From the NCBI GenBank assembly GCA_040877935.1, contig JBBDNB010000048.1, forward strand, positions 124,001-188,000: a stretch of DNA of 64,000 nucleotides. Reading direction: 5' to 3'. The translations under genes and the position numbers were made by a program. The notes under the pieces are model-generated. The model did not search any database. It saw only the letters and a list, made by a program, of their open reading frames with translations, and had not been told where the DNA came from. Shown here one piece after another: positions 44,610 through 54,511 of this stretch (position 1 is the stretch's first letter; every line of letters begins with the position of its first letter). The DNA is from Chitinophagales bacterium (GTDB lineage: Bacteria; Bacteroidota; Bacteroidia; Chitinophagales; CAIOSU01).

Positions 44610-47030
44610 CTAAAAATCCATCATATCATCACCATCTGGTCTTCCTCCGGATTTTTTATTGGGATTTTGGTTGATCCTGTAGGTGAATGACAGCAAATAC
44701 TGGCGCACTCGCCATTGGTATTCATATTCGCGATAAAAATCTTCATTGTCTATTACGCCCCTCCATTTCCTGCTATTGAACACATCTTGTACACTGAAAG
44801 TGAGGGTGGCTTTTTTCTTTAAAAAATCCTTTGAGATACTTAAATCCAAAACATTGAGCGCCAACAAATCGCTTTGGGTATCGGTGTATGGCGAGCGGAA
44901 ACGCCAATTGGCCTGTGCATTGAAATCCTTGGGCAATTTCCATTGAGAATTCAACCTGAAAGTCCACCTAAATGTAGAGGCTTCAAAGCTCTGTCCCTCG
45001 TATTCGCCATCTCGGGTAAACCAAAACAGATTCACATTGAAATTAAACTTCCACCACTTAAATATATTTTGGCTAACGGTAGCCTCATATCCCCCAGAAC
45101 TTTCGGTAGATAAATTGATGGGAAATCGAACGGAATTTCCTGTGCTATCTACAAAAACAACCCTATCAACAGCACCCGTGCTGTAGCGGTAATAAAGCGA
45201 GGAGAAAAAGGAACCGGTTTCCCAATATTTCAAATAGCCCATTTCTATAGAATTTGTAAAAGTGGGATCTAAATCAGGATTGCCTCGATAGAAATTTCGC
45301 GAATCGCTGTAATTGGAAAAAGGCAGCAACGAACGATAGTGCGGTCGGCTGACACGGTAACTATAACTGAGCTGAAGGGAATTTTTATCATTAAATTCAT
45401 AAGACAAATGCGCACTTGGAAACCAGTTTAAATATTGCTTTTTATTGGTGCTCGCATCACTTTCAGAGCTGAGGGTTATGTCGGTATATTCTGCACGAAT
45501 ACCTCCTTGATAGGAGAGTTTTCCATTTTTGTTTCCCGCCATGGCATAGGCCGCAAAAATATTTTCCTGATAAGTGAAATCATCTTGAAAACCGCCAAAA
45601 ACCTGCCATTCTCCATTATTGAATTGCTCTACTTTATAATCATTGTTTACAGTTCTGATGGTCGTTCTCACCCCTGTTTCAAACTTTCCGTTTTTGGCAA
45701 ATGGTTGAACATAATCGCTTTGAAAAAGCCAATTTTGCCCGCCTTCCAAATTGCTCACCCGCTGCTCGGTCTCTGATCCAGTATTCAGGTTTTTTTCAAT
45801 TACATCCGATTCCTCTAAATCATTGGATATGCTCCACTGCGCATCAAAAGTGAATTTCTGTTCTTCTTTTTTAAAAGTTTTTACATAATTCAAATTGGCT
45901 TCATAATCTCTTTTGGTCTCCGTTTCATTATCATCGCGTGTAACTTCCTGCACCAAATCACCGGCCTCATTAAAATCCAAATAGCGCAAATTGGTTTCGT
46001 TGTTTCTGCCAGCAGGACGAATGGTTCCAGAAACAGTAAGGGTGTTTTTGTCATTGAGATAAAAATCCGTTCCAAATTGAAAAGTATTGCCCAAACCTCC
46101 TCTGGTTCTGTCCCTTATTTGCTCGGAAATCTCGGTAGTGTTCGCATTGTAAACTTCCTGATACAAATAGCCAGTGCCAGGTGATTTTCTATAATTCACG
46201 CTGTAGCCTCCAAATAAATTAAACTTTCCCTTTCTGTAATTTAGGTTTACCCCCAAGCTGTGGTTGTGCGGAAAACCAGTAGTTGCCGTTACCGCACCAT
46301 TGATTCCCTGCTTTTTGTTCTTTTTCAAAATGATATTGATAATCCCCACATCGCCTTCGGCCTCATAGCGCGAAGAGGGATTGGTTACCACTTCTACCCT
46401 TTCAATCATATCGCCCTGAAGCAACAACAATGCATCAGAGCCACTCATGCCCAGCATTGCAGAAGGTTTTCCATCTATTAAAATCCGTACATTTTCACTG
46501 CCTCTTAAACTCACACCGCCTTCCTGATCTACTTCTACCGAGGGGATATTGTCCAAAATTTCCACTGCATTGGCTCCTGTATTCGACAAATCTTTCCCCA
46601 CATTGAATATGCGCTTGTCCAGCTTTAATTGCATCTGGGATTTTTCACCAATCACCTCAACCTCTTCCAAACTTTCGGAATCTTCATTCAAAATAATTTC
46701 TCCAGCATTTACTCTTTTTTGGTTTTCCCCGGGAGAAAATGCTTTGGTGTTTTTACTCAAATAGCCCAGAAACCTTATTTCCAAATAAAAGGGTGCTGAC
46801 TTGGCATCAATTGAAAAATCCCCTTTTTCATTGCTTATCCCACCTCCGATAATAGTAGAGTCATTTATGCTATATGCACTAATGGATGCATATTCAAGGG
46901 GACTGTCAGTCCCACCGTCAATGATTTTCCCTGTGATCTGGATTTTTTCATTCGACTGGGAATAGCTTTTGCTAAAAGGGGATACAAATAGTAATAAGAT
47001 AAGGAGGGCAGGAATAGTAGAGCAGTTCAT
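44610..47030 (-). CDS. Outer-membrane beta-barrel protein with carboxypeptidase-regulatory-like and plug domains
   Basis: Starting at the ATG at 47030 gives about 806 residues with a signal peptide (MNCSTIPALLILLLFVSPFSKSYSQ). A CarboxypepD_reg-like domain (about 30-115, ITGKIIDGGTDSPLEYASISAY) precedes a TonB-type plug (about 125-225: DILDNIPSVEVDQEGGVSLRGSENVRILIDGKPS) and a long barrel of aromatic-rich strands that ends in YLLSFTYRI plus a short polar tail. It belongs to the outer-membrane beta-barrel family of Bacteroidota and is TonB-dependent-receptor-like. No TonB box is obvious, and a substrate cannot be predicted. A terminator separates it from the cyclophilin-FKBP gene. Confidence 0.9.
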   Translation of the reverse strand: MNCSTIPALLILLLFVSPFSKSYSQSNEKIQITGKIIDGGTDSPLEYASISAYSINDSTIIGGGISNEKGDFSIDAKSAPFYLEIRFLGYLSKNTKAFSPGENQKRVNAGEIILNEDSESLEEVEVIGEKSQMQLKLDKRIFNVGKDLSNTGANAVEILDNIPSVEVDQEGGVSLRGSENVRILIDGKPSAMLGMSGSDALLLLQGDMIERVEVVTNPSSRYEAEGDVGIINIILKKNKKQGINGAVTATTGFPHNHSLGVNLNYRKGKFNLFGGYSVNYRKSPGTGYLYQEVYNANTTEISEQIRDRTRGGLGNTFQFGTDFYLNDKNTLTVSGTIRPAGRNNETNLRYLDFNEAGDLVQEVTRDDNETETKRDYEANLNYVKTFKKEEQKFTFDAQWSISNDLEESDVIEKNLNTGSETEQRVSNLEGGQNWLFQSDYVQPFAKNGKFETGVRTTIRTVNNDYKVEQFNNGEWQVFGGFQDDFTYQENIFAAYAMAGNKNGKLSYQGGIRAEYTDITLSSESDASTNKKQYLNWFPSAHLSYEFNDKNSLQLSYSYRVSRPHYRSLLPFSNYSDSRNFYRGNPDLDPTFTNSIEMGYLKYWETGSFFSSLYYRYSTGAVDRVVFVDSTGNSVRFPINLSTESSGGYEATVSQNIFKWWKFNFNVNLFWFTRDGEYEGQSFEASTFRWTFRLNSQWKLPKDFNAQANWRFRSPYTDTQSDLLALNVLDLSISKDFLKKKATLTFSVQDVFNSRKWRGVIDNEDFYREYEYQWRVRQYLLSFTYRINQNPNKKSGGRPDGDDMMDF

Positions 47031-47070
47031 GAAATTAGCAGCAAATTTGATCGAATAACAACAGTAATAA

Positions 47071-47103
47071 AAAAAGCCCGATCTGTGTATGATCAGGCTT
47101 TTT
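47071..47103. terminator. Bidirectional-looking terminator
   Basis: AAAAAGCCCGATC and GATCAGGCTTTTT form a 13-base-pair stem with one mismatch and a 7-base loop. It lies 23 bases after the stop of the cyclophilin-FKBP gene and has T-runs on both strands, so it could also work for transcription from the other side. Confidence 0.75.
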
Positions 47104-47125
47104 AGACGCATTTTTTTGTTAAGGT

Positions 47126-48175
47126 TTAATTCACCTCGATTAATTCCACATCAAAAATCAAAGTGGCTTTTGGAGGGATTACAGGTGCTCTTCCCTGTTC
47201 TCCATATGCAAGATAATATGGGATAATCAATTTGGCTTTACCGCCTTCTTTTAGCAGGGCAATACCTTCGTCCCATCCTGGAATAACCATGCCCTGGCCC
47301 AGAGGAAATTCAATAGGCTCACCGCGATCTACAGAAGAATCGAATTTTTTACCATCTTGTAAATAGCCTGAGTAGTGTACTTTCACTGTCTTTCCGGCTG
47401 CTGCTTGATTACCTGATCCTTCTTCTTCGATAATATAATGCAGACCGGAATTGGTGGATTTAGCATCGGGGTATTCCTTTTTTACAAGGTTTTCAAAAGA
47501 TTCGCGAGCGGCAGCTTGTGTTTTTTCTTTTTCAGCTTCTAATTCAGCCTGAGCCTCTTCAAAAGTTTTAGCAGCATCAAAGTTTTTGGCTTCTTTGCCT
47601 TCTCTGTGAATAATTACTTTTTCCATCACATCATCCTGGGCTATGGAGTTTACCACATCCATTCCTTTAATCACTTTTCCAAACACAGTGTGTTTGCCAT
47701 CCAAATGAGGCGTGGCTTTGTGTGTAATGAAAAACTGGCTGCCATTGGTGCCGGGACCGGCATTGGCCATGGAAAGAATGCCAGAAGTGTCGTGTTTTAA
47801 TTCAGGAACAATTTCATCGGCAAATTTATAGCCGGGTCCACCTCTGCCCGTTCCTTCAGGATCTCCGGTTTGGATCATAAAATCAGCAATTACACGGTGA
47901 AATTTAATGCCATCGTAAAAAGGTGTGCCGAGCTCTTTGGCTTCGTTTTCAATTTTACCTTCTGCCAAACCTACAAAGTTGGCAACTGTCATAGGTGTTT
48001 TGTCATGGTACAATTCCAGGAAAATGGTTCCTTTATTGGTAACGATTTCTGCATAAATACCATCTTCTACTTCATGTCCGAGTTTCTTTTCCAAGGCGCT
48101 GTTTTTCATTGAGTTACAAGAGAAAAGGCTGATAAGCACAAAGCCAAAAGCCAATATTTTAATACTGTTTTTCAT
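47126..48175 (-). CDS. Lipoprotein with cyclophilin and FKBP peptidyl-prolyl isomerase domains
   Basis: The 349-residue protein speeds proline isomerisation in folding of secreted proteins. The N-terminus has a lipoprotein signal with lipobox LISLFSC. A full cyclophilin domain follows (about 40-195: [25 protein letters not shown] ... [23 protein letters not shown]). A helical linker (about 205-245) leads to a full FKBP domain (about 262-349: [18 protein letters not shown] ... [27 protein letters not shown]). Two isomerase families in one protein, in this order, are known from some Bacteroidota. Active sites look complete. Confidence 0.94.
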   Translation of the reverse strand: MKNSIKILAFGFVLISLFSCNSMKNSALEKKLGHEVEDGIYAEIVTNKGTIFLELYHDKTPMTVANFVGLAEGKIENEAKELGTPFYDGIKFHRVIADFMIQTGDPEGTGRGGPGYKFADEIVPELKHDTSGILSMANAGPGTNGSQFFITHKATPHLDGKHTVFGKVIKGMDVVNSIAQDDVMEKVIIHREGKEAKNFDAAKTFEEAQAELEAEKEKTQAAARESFENLVKKEYPDAKSTNSGLHYIIEEEGSGNQAAAGKTVKVHYSGYLQDGKKFDSSVDRGEPIEFPLGQGMVIPGWDEGIALLKEGGKAKLIIPYYLAYGEQGRAPVIPPKATLIFDVELIEVN

Positions 48176-48198
48176 GTGATTGATTTTTTTACTTTTTT

Positions 48199-48552
48199 CT
48201 AAAGTGCATCAAAGTAACGAATTATATATTGTTTGAGCAAATACTCTTGATCCTCTCCATTCAGCTTTGGCAGGGGTTTTTTAGCTTTCCAGTGGGGCCA
48301 TCCATCTTCATCTGTGCCTTCCAGTTGATAATAGCCATCTTCACTCATCAGCCGGCACACAGCTATATGCATCAGGTATGTTTTCTCTTCTTTATTAAAT
48401 TTTATTTTTAACTGTCCCAGTTCTCGCATACCAATGATAAAAAGGCAGGCATCTACATCCGGGTTTTTCTTGAATTGCTTGTAGATGCGCTTGCGGACTT
48501 TTACAAAGTCTTGGTCTATTTGTCTTTTGTCTAATTCTATTGATTTGTTCAT
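48199..48552 (-). CDS. Conserved-looking small cytoplasmic protein, function unknown
   Basis: Starting at the ATG at 48552 gives 117 residues with charged helices near the N-terminus ([23 protein letters not shown]) and a mixed alpha-beta end ([28 protein letters not shown]). I recognise no family. It begins 6 bases downstream of the nitrilase stop and ends 24 bases before the cyclophilin-FKBP gene, so it may be part of the same transcription unit as the omega-amidase. Confidence 0.7.
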   Translation of the reverse strand: MNKSIELDKRQIDQDFVKVRKRIYKQFKKNPDVDACLFIIGMRELGQLKIKFNKEEKTYLMHIAVCRLMSEDGYYQLEGTDEDGWPHWKAKKPLPKLNGEDQEYLLKQYIIRYFDAL

Positions 48553-48557
48553 TTTTC

Positions 48558-49328
48558 TCAATTTATTTCAAACTCATCCCTATCCCTCAAAAAACCAAAA
48601 CGCTCTCTTGATTCTATGAGTTTTCCTTTTGAAAGGTTAATGGTTTTTACTGCTTGTTTGTCAGCTTCCTCCCATAGTATTTCACCCAATGGATCAAGTA
48701 CTATGCTGTTGCCGGAATGATAAACTCCTTTTTTATCTTCTCCTATTCGATTCACCCCTATGGTATAAGCCATATTTTCAATGGCTCTGGCTATGAGCAA
48801 ATGCCGCCAGGCATAGGTTCTACGAGCGGGCCAGTTGGCTATAAAAAAAAGGAGATCATAATCTTCCTGGTTTCTGTTCCAGGCTGGAAAACGCAAATCA
48901 TAACAAACCTGTGGGCAAATTTTCCAACCCTTCAATTCTGTAATTAATTTCTCTTTTCCGGCACTGTATGTTTTTTCTTCGCCAGCATAAGTGAATAGAT
49001 GTCGTTTATCGTATTTTTCAAAATCCCCGTTTGGTTTTACCCAAAATAAGCGATTGTAATATTTCCCACCATCCTCAATAATCAAACTGCCGCAAACAAC
49101 TGCTTTGGTTTTTTTTGCTCGCTCTTGCATCCACTGCAAACCCTGCCCGTTTTCGGGTTCAGCCATTTTTTGGGCATTCATGCTAAAACCTGTGCTGAAC
49201 ATTTCGGGAAGTATGATCAAATCAGGATTCTCAGTAGTTTCAATCAATTCGGCAAGCTGTTTGAAATTAGCCGCTTTATCTTCCCATACTAAATCACTTT
49301 GAATCAATGCTATTCGGAGATCTTCCAT
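48558..49328 (-). CDS. Nitrilase-superfamily omega-amidase
   Basis: Starting at the ATG at 49328 gives 256 residues, and a longer frame would lie inside the aminotransferase. The catalytic triad of the carbon-nitrogen hydrolases is clear: Glu in LIILPEMFSTGF, Lys in YDKRHLFTYAGE and Cys in KICPQVCYDLRFPAW. Closest in pattern are omega-amidases (YafV/Nit2), which turn alpha-keto acid amides such as ketoglutaramate into keto acids and ammonia. It overlaps the upstream aminotransferase by 19 bases. Together they fit glutamine-dependent transamination of 4-methylthio-2-oxobutyrate in methionine salvage. Confidence 0.9.
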   Translation of the reverse strand: MEDLRIALIQSDLVWEDKAANFKQLAELIETTENPDLIILPEMFSTGFSMNAQKMAEPENGQGLQWMQERAKKTKAVVCGSLIIEDGGKYYNRLFWVKPNGDFEKYDKRHLFTYAGEEKTYSAGKEKLITELKGWKICPQVCYDLRFPAWNRNQEDYDLLFFIANWPARRTYAWRHLLIARAIENMAYTIGVNRIGEDKKGVYHSGNSIVLDPLGEILWEEADKQAVKTINLSKGKLIESRERFGFLRDRDEFEIN

Positions 49329-50470
49329 AATTTTTCTATTGCTTTTCCCAGGGTTTCTTGTTTTTTGGCAAAACAAAATCTAATCAATTTTTGATCAAAA
49401 TGCGGGTGATACAATACCGATGTGGGCACCGCAGACACTCCAATATCTTTTGTAAGCCATTCACAGAATTCAATATCTCCCTTTTCTGAAAGCGCAGAAT
49501 AATCAGCCAACAGAAAATAGCTGCCCGCACATGAAAGTGGCTTGAAACCAATTTCGGCTATGGCTTTTGAAAAATAATTCCTTTTTTGTTCGTAGTCATC
49601 TTTAAAGTCCAGGCTGTTTCCTCCTTTCTGCATAAATTTTGCCAATGCAAATTGAGAAGGCGTGTGCACCGAAAAAATCTGGAATTGATGGACTTTTCTA
49701 AAAACATCCAGCAGTTGCGGGGCTCCTGCCAGATAACCAATTTTCCAACCGGTGATGTTAAATGCTTTTCCAAAAGAGAAAATGGCCAGGCTTCTATGAA
49801 ACACTTCTGGAAAATGCAGTAAGCTAAGGTGTGATTTTCCGTCAAAAACCAGTGGTTCATAAACCTCATCACTAATCAAAATGATATTTTGTTCAGAGGT
49901 TAGTCGAATCAGTGTTTTCCAGTCTTCTTCACTAAAACATCTGCCTGAAGGATTGTGTGGAGTATTGACTAAAACCGCTTTTGTTTTAGGAGAAATTGCA
50001 GCTTCAAATTTTTCCCAATCGGGTTCAAAATCAGGTTTGTAGGTAGGCACAACAACCGCCTTCCCACCTGCCAGTTTAATACCGGGAATAAAACTGTCGT
50101 ATGCCGGTGTAAAGACAATCACCTCATCACCGGGATGAACCAGTGCTTGAAGGGCCGTGAAAATAGCCTGGGTAGCTCCTGGGCTTATTTGAATATTTTC
50201 TTTAGGATCGAGTTGAATGCCATATTCTTTTTGCCATTTATCAGCTATGGCTTTATTCAGTCCAGGCAATCCGGTCATTGGGGCATACTGATTAAATCCT
50301 TTTTGGGCAGCTTCCCCAAGAAATTGAAGCAATTCGGGTGGGCCGTCTTCTTCAGGAAAACCCTGTGCAAGGTTTATGGCATTGTGCGCATTTGCAAAAA
50401 ATGTCATTTGAGCAAATATACTTTGCCCGTATTCGGGCAGTTTGTCCTTTATGTTGTGTGTTCTATTCAA
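49310..50470 (-). CDS. Methionine aminotransferase (YbdL/KAT type)
   Basis: This is a 386-residue PLP-dependent class I/II aminotransferase with NLAQGFPEEDGPPELL at the N-terminus, substrate loop NTPHNPSGRCFSEEDW, ISDEVYEPLVF and the Schiff-base lysine in FSFGKAFNITGWKIGYL. It resembles YbdL and the glutamine transaminase K group, which aminate 4-methylthio-2-oxobutyrate to methionine. Its end overlaps the omega-amidase start, supporting a coupled glutamine-transaminase/omega-amidase module. It starts 4 bases downstream of the mannose-1-phosphate guanylyltransferase stop. Confidence 0.9.
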   Translation of the reverse strand: MNRTHNIKDKLPEYGQSIFAQMTFFANAHNAINLAQGFPEEDGPPELLQFLGEAAQKGFNQYAPMTGLPGLNKAIADKWQKEYGIQLDPKENIQISPGATQAIFTALQALVHPGDEVIVFTPAYDSFIPGIKLAGGKAVVVPTYKPDFEPDWEKFEAAISPKTKAVLVNTPHNPSGRCFSEEDWKTLIRLTSEQNIILISDEVYEPLVFDGKSHLSLLHFPEVFHRSLAIFSFGKAFNITGWKIGYLAGAPQLLDVFRKVHQFQIFSVHTPSQFALAKFMQKGGNSLDFKDDYEQKRNYFSKAIAEIGFKPLSCAGSYFLLADYSALSEKGDIEFCEWLTKDIGVSAVPTSVLYHPHFDQKLIRFCFAKKQETLGKAIEKLWKISE

Positions 50471-50474
50471 ATGC

Positions 50475-51554
50475 TCAGAGATATTTTTCTCCTTTTCGTT
50501 TTTTTACTTCAGCTGTAATTTCTTTTATCTCCTGCTCCTTTTCTTTCTGGCAAATCAGTAGTACATCTCCAGTATCAATCACACAATATCCGTCCAGCCC
50601 CTGCAAAACAACCAATTTGTTATCAGGCACCATTACCATGCTGTTGGCTGCATCTCGTACCAATACATTTGACCCCGAAACTGCATTTCCGAGATAGTCT
50701 TTCTCATATTTTTCATAAAGCGATTGCCAGGTGCCCAGATCTGACCATCCAAAATCTGCGGGCAATACATACACATTGTCGGATTTTTCCATAATGGCGT
50801 AATCAATAGATTCATTGGTGCACTGAGTATATGCTTTTTTTATGAAGACTGCTTCTTTATCTGTGTTGTAATATTCTGCTCCTTCGGCAAAAATTTCATG
50901 CATTTCCGGTTCCAGCTTTTCAAAAGCTTTGTATATGCTTTTTGCACTCCAAATAAAAATGCCTGAATTCCAAAGAAAATCACCGCTATTGAGAAATTCT
51001 TTAGCAATTTCCAGCGTGGGTTTTTCAGTGAAAGTTTTCACTTTGTATATGCGTTCTTTATTTTGATCTTCTATAAATTGTATGTACCCATAGCCGGTAT
51101 CAGGCCTTGTAGGTACTATGCCCAGCGTAAGCAAAGCATCGTTTTTGCCTGCAAAATCAAGTCCGCGCAACATCATTTCATTAAAAACATCTTTACGCTC
51201 AACAAAATGATCAGAAGGGGAGACGATCATTCTGGCATCCGGGTTAGTGGCCAGAATTTTATGTGCAGCATAGGCTACACAAGGTGCAGTGTTTCTTCTA
51301 AGTGGTTCTTTAATGATTTGTTTATCATCCAATTGAGGAAGGTGCGCTTTTACTAATCCTGAATAACTTTCATTGGTAATCACATAAATATTTTCAGGAG
51401 GGCAAATATCCTTAAACCGATCATATGTCATCTGAATAAGGGACTGACCGGTACCTAGTATATCAATAAATTGTTTGGGCAGTGCAACCCGGCTTTTAGG
51501 CCAGAATCTACTCCCAATTCCACCGGCCATTATTATTACAAAATTGTTCTCCAT
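50475..51554 (-). CDS. manC: Mannose-1-phosphate guanylyltransferase
   Basis: The enzyme makes GDP-mannose from mannose-1-phosphate and GTP for cell-surface glycans. The 359-residue protein begins with the nucleotidyltransferase loop IIMAGGIGSRFWPKSR and has QFIDILG, KEPLRRNTAPCVAYAA, VSPSDHFV and FTEKPTLEIA as family motifs. The C-terminal left-handed helix region is short, and there is no fused phosphomannose isomerase domain, unlike the longer dual-function type. The symbol follows the usual use for this enzyme. Confidence 0.92.
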   Translation of the reverse strand: MENNFVIIMAGGIGSRFWPKSRVALPKQFIDILGTGQSLIQMTYDRFKDICPPENIYVITNESYSGLVKAHLPQLDDKQIIKEPLRRNTAPCVAYAAHKILATNPDARMIVSPSDHFVERKDVFNEMMLRGLDFAGKNDALLTLGIVPTRPDTGYGYIQFIEDQNKERIYKVKTFTEKPTLEIAKEFLNSGDFLWNSGIFIWSAKSIYKAFEKLEPEMHEIFAEGAEYYNTDKEAVFIKKAYTQCTNESIDYAIMEKSDNVYVLPADFGWSDLGTWQSLYEKYEKDYLGNAVSGSNVLVRDAANSMVMVPDNKLVVLQGLDGYCVIDTGDVLLICQKEKEQEIKEITAEVKKRKGEKYL

Positions 51555-51558
51555 CGCT

Positions 51559-51566
51559 TATCTTTG
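51559..51566 (+). promoter_or_regulatory. Weak candidate -7 box upstream of recQ
   Basis: TATCTTTG fits TAnnTTTG on the + strand. It would imply a 5' leader of over 200 bases, so it may be coincidental. The rest of the 245-base gap before recQ is AT-rich with no other clear signal. Confidence 0.2.
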
Positions 51567-51799
51567 TAGTAGGCAGAATTTATTGCTGCCATGCTTTATA
51601 TAGGTTTTTTTGTTAAAAAACTGTATTGTCTGACTTTCAACACAATTTTAAATGTAGTGCAAAGTTAAGAGGCTAATTCAATCTTTCTAATCCACTTTTG
51701 ATTAAAAATTGCAGAAATATGTGTAATGCTATGTTTCCTTCCCTTTTTTTGATTAAATTAGTTTGAAATACGTCAGGAAAGAAAAATTTAATATAAAAT

Positions 51800-54013
51800 A
51801 TGATAACCGCAGAAAAGAATCTAAAAAGTACCCTTAAGGAATATTTCGGCTTTTCAGAATTCAAAGACAATCAGGAGAAAATAATACAAAGTGTGCTGGC
51901 GGGTAAAGATACTTTTGTGATCATGCCTACAGGTGGAGGTAAATCCCTATGTTACCAGCTTCCGGCTTTAATGAGTGAAGGAACAGCTCTTGTAGTTTCA
52001 CCACTTATTGCCCTGATGAAAAATCAGGTGGATCTTGTAAGGGGTTATAGTCAAAACGAAAGCGTAGCTCATTTTTTAAACTCCTCACTGACCAGGGCAC
52101 AATCCACAAAAGTGAAGCAGGATGTTGTTTCCGGAGTGACTAAGTTACTTTATGTAGCTCCTGAAACTTTGAACAAACCTGACAATCGCAGATTTTTCGA
52201 GAAAATAAATTTATCCTTTGTTGCAGTGGATGAAGCGCATTGTATTTCAGAGTGGGGCCACGATTTCAGACCGGAATACCGCAAAATAAAACAAACCATC
52301 AAAAGCCTGGGAGAAAATGTGCCGATCATAGCACTTACTGCAACTGCCACACCTAAGGTAAGAGAGGATATCAAGAAAAACCTGGACCTCAATAATCCCA
52401 ATATCTTTCTCTCTTCATTCAATCGGCCCAATCTCTATTATGAAGTTCGGCCTAAAGGAAAAAAAGGCAATGCTGAAAGACAGATTATACAATTTCTAAA
52501 ACAAAAGGAGGGGAAATCAGGCATTATATATGTACTCACCAGAAGAGACACTCATGAAGTTGCCAAATTACTCAATGTAAACGGCATAAAAGCAGCACCT
52601 TATAATGCCGGACTTGAGTCACAGGTAAGGGCAGATACCCAGGATGCTTTTCTCAAAGAAGATATTGATGTAATTGTTGCCACCATTGCCTTTGGAATGG
52701 GAATTGACAAGCCCGATGTACGCTTTGTGATTCACTACAGCATTCCAAAAAGTATTGAAAATTATTACCAGGAAACCGGCCGTGCCGGAAGAGATGGATT
52801 GGAGGGGCATTGCATTGCTTTTTACAGCTACAAAGATGTGCAGAAACTGGAAAAACTGATGAAAGACAAACCTGTGGCAGAAAGGGAAATGAACGCTCAA
52901 CTGCTACAGGAAATGATTGCTTATGCTGAAACAGCCATTTGCAGGCGTAAATTTTTGCTGCATTACTTTGGTGAAGATTTTGATGAGGAAAATGGACCTG
53001 GAGCAAAACTTGATGACAACTCGCGCTACCCGAAAAAAGAACAGGAGTCCAAAGAAGACCTCTTAAAAATCCTAAAAGTAGTAGAAGAATCTAAAGAAGC
53101 GCATATTTTAAAGAACATAGTGCGCATTGTTATGGGGCGCAAAAATCAGGACATTGAAGATTATCAATTAAATGAACTGAAATCATTCGGATCAGGTGCT
53201 GAACAAAGCGAAACATACTGGAACTCTGTAATAAGGCAAGGCATACTTGCTGGTTATATCACCAAAAGCATACAGAATTTTGGAGTTTTGAAACTTACAG
53301 ATGCAGGACGCAGCTTTCTGAAAAAACCTGTCTCCTTTAAACTGGTTATCAACCACAATTTTATACAGGAAGAAGCCGATCAGGAAAAGGCGTTCATGGA
53401 GAGTAGCAAATCAGGGGTGCTGGATCAGGACTTATTGAAATTGCTGAAAGATTTGAGAAAAAAGGAAGCAAAAAAACGAGAATTGCCCCCCTACGTTATT
53501 TTCCAGGATCCATCGCTGGAAGAAATGGCTTCCCAATACCCGATCAGCAGTGATGAATTTGCCAATATTACCGGAGTTAGCAAGGGAAAGGCCATAAAAT
53601 ACGGGAAGAAATTCTCTGAATTGATCAAGGAATATGTAGAGGAAAATGAAATTGACCGCCCGCAGGATTTTGTAATGAAATCGGTGGTGAATAAATCGGG
53701 GATTAAAGTTTTCATCATACAGAATATCGATAAGAAAATTCCATTGGAAGATATAGCTTCAGAAAAAGGCATGAAATTAGAAGAGCTGCTCAAGGAAATA
53801 GAAACCATTGTAATGTCTGGCACCAAGCTGAATATTCAATATGATATTGACCAGTATCTGGACGAATACCAGCAGGAGGATATTTATGATTATTTCAGTG
53901 AGTCGGAAACCGGCTCGCTTGACGAAGCATATCTCGAATTTGAAGATGAGGGCATCACTATGAACGAACTTCAAATGATGAAAATCAAGTTTTTATCGGA
54001 AGTGGCAAATTGA
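51800..54013 (+). CDS. recQ: ATP-dependent DNA helicase RecQ
   Basis: RecQ unwinds DNA 3' to 5' in recombination and replication-fork repair. The 737-residue protein has helicase motifs PTGGGKSLCYQLPA (Walker A), DEAHCISEWGHDFRPEY, ATATPKVREDI and YQETGRAGRDG. An RQC winged-helix region follows (about 355-530), and a C-terminal region contains an HRDC-like segment (about 570-650). In the zinc-binding part only the first cysteine (AICRRKFLLHYFGEDF) remains; the CxxC/C of E. coli RecQ is replaced by KLDDNSRYPK. This looks like a lineage feature, as the helicase core is intact. Confidence 0.95.
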   Translation: MITAEKNLKSTLKEYFGFSEFKDNQEKIIQSVLAGKDTFVIMPTGGGKSLCYQLPALMSEGTALVVSPLIALMKNQVDLVRGYSQNESVAHFLNSSLTRAQSTKVKQDVVSGVTKLLYVAPETLNKPDNRRFFEKINLSFVAVDEAHCISEWGHDFRPEYRKIKQTIKSLGENVPIIALTATATPKVREDIKKNLDLNNPNIFLSSFNRPNLYYEVRPKGKKGNAERQIIQFLKQKEGKSGIIYVLTRRDTHEVAKLLNVNGIKAAPYNAGLESQVRADTQDAFLKEDIDVIVATIAFGMGIDKPDVRFVIHYSIPKSIENYYQETGRAGRDGLEGHCIAFYSYKDVQKLEKLMKDKPVAEREMNAQLLQEMIAYAETAICRRKFLLHYFGEDFDEENGPGAKLDDNSRYPKKEQESKEDLLKILKVVEESKEAHILKNIVRIVMGRKNQDIEDYQLNELKSFGSGAEQSETYWNSVIRQGILAGYITKSIQNFGVLKLTDAGRSFLKKPVSFKLVINHNFIQEEADQEKAFMESSKSGVLDQDLLKLLKDLRKKEAKKRELPPYVIFQDPSLEEMASQYPISSDEFANITGVSKGKAIKYGKKFSELIKEYVEENEIDRPQDFVMKSVVNKSGIKVFIIQNIDKKIPLEDIASEKGMKLEELLKEIETIVMSGTKLNIQYDIDQYLDEYQQEDIYDYFSESETGSLDEAYLEFEDEGITMNELQMMKIKFLSEVAN

Positions 54014-54055
54014 TATCTGGTTATTCAGCACATAATTGATTAAGACAGCAACGCC

Positions 54056-54511
54056 CTATCGCAGCATCTCCACATGCGGAATGCCGTCTTCCAGGTATGC
54101 TTCTCCTTGCTTAGCAAATCCAAAACTTCCGTAGAAATCGCGCAAATATTCCTGTGCGGAAATGCGAATGGACTGTCCGGGAAAATCTACTTGCATTTGT
54201 TCCAGGCATTTTTGCATCAGCATTTTTCCGACACCACTTCTGCGTACTGAAATTGCTGTCACAAAACGGCCAATAGAAGCATCTTTGTAGCTGATACCAG
54301 GTGGAAGCAATCGCGCGTAAGCCACAAGCTGATTATTATTCCAGGCCATTAAATGTTTGGCCTGAAAATCTTTATCATCTGTATCCAGATAAGGACAGTT
54401 TTGCTCTACCACAAACACTTTTTCGCGCAATTGGATGATTTTATAGAGCTGTGTATTGTTCAGTTGTTCAAAAGGCAGGCACTCCCAGCGAAGTGTATTC
54501 AAAGCCATCAA
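54056..54511 (-). CDS. GNAT-family N-acetyltransferase (ElaA-like)
   Basis: The 151-residue protein has the GNAT acetyl-CoA site in VTAISVRRSGVGKMLMQKCLE. It also has the ElaA-type N-terminal half, with QLYKIIQLREKVFVVEQNCPYLDTDDKDFQAKHLMAWNNNQLVAYARLLPP. The substrate is unknown. The start overlaps the VWA gene stop by 4 bases (ATGA), so translation is coupled. An alternative start one codon later is possible. Confidence 0.9.
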   Translation of the reverse strand: MMALNTLRWECLPFEQLNNTQLYKIIQLREKVFVVEQNCPYLDTDDKDFQAKHLMAWNNNQLVAYARLLPPGISYKDASIGRFVTAISVRRSGVGKMLMQKCLEQMQVDFPGQSIRISAQEYLRDFYGSFGFAKQGEAYLEDGIPHVEMLR

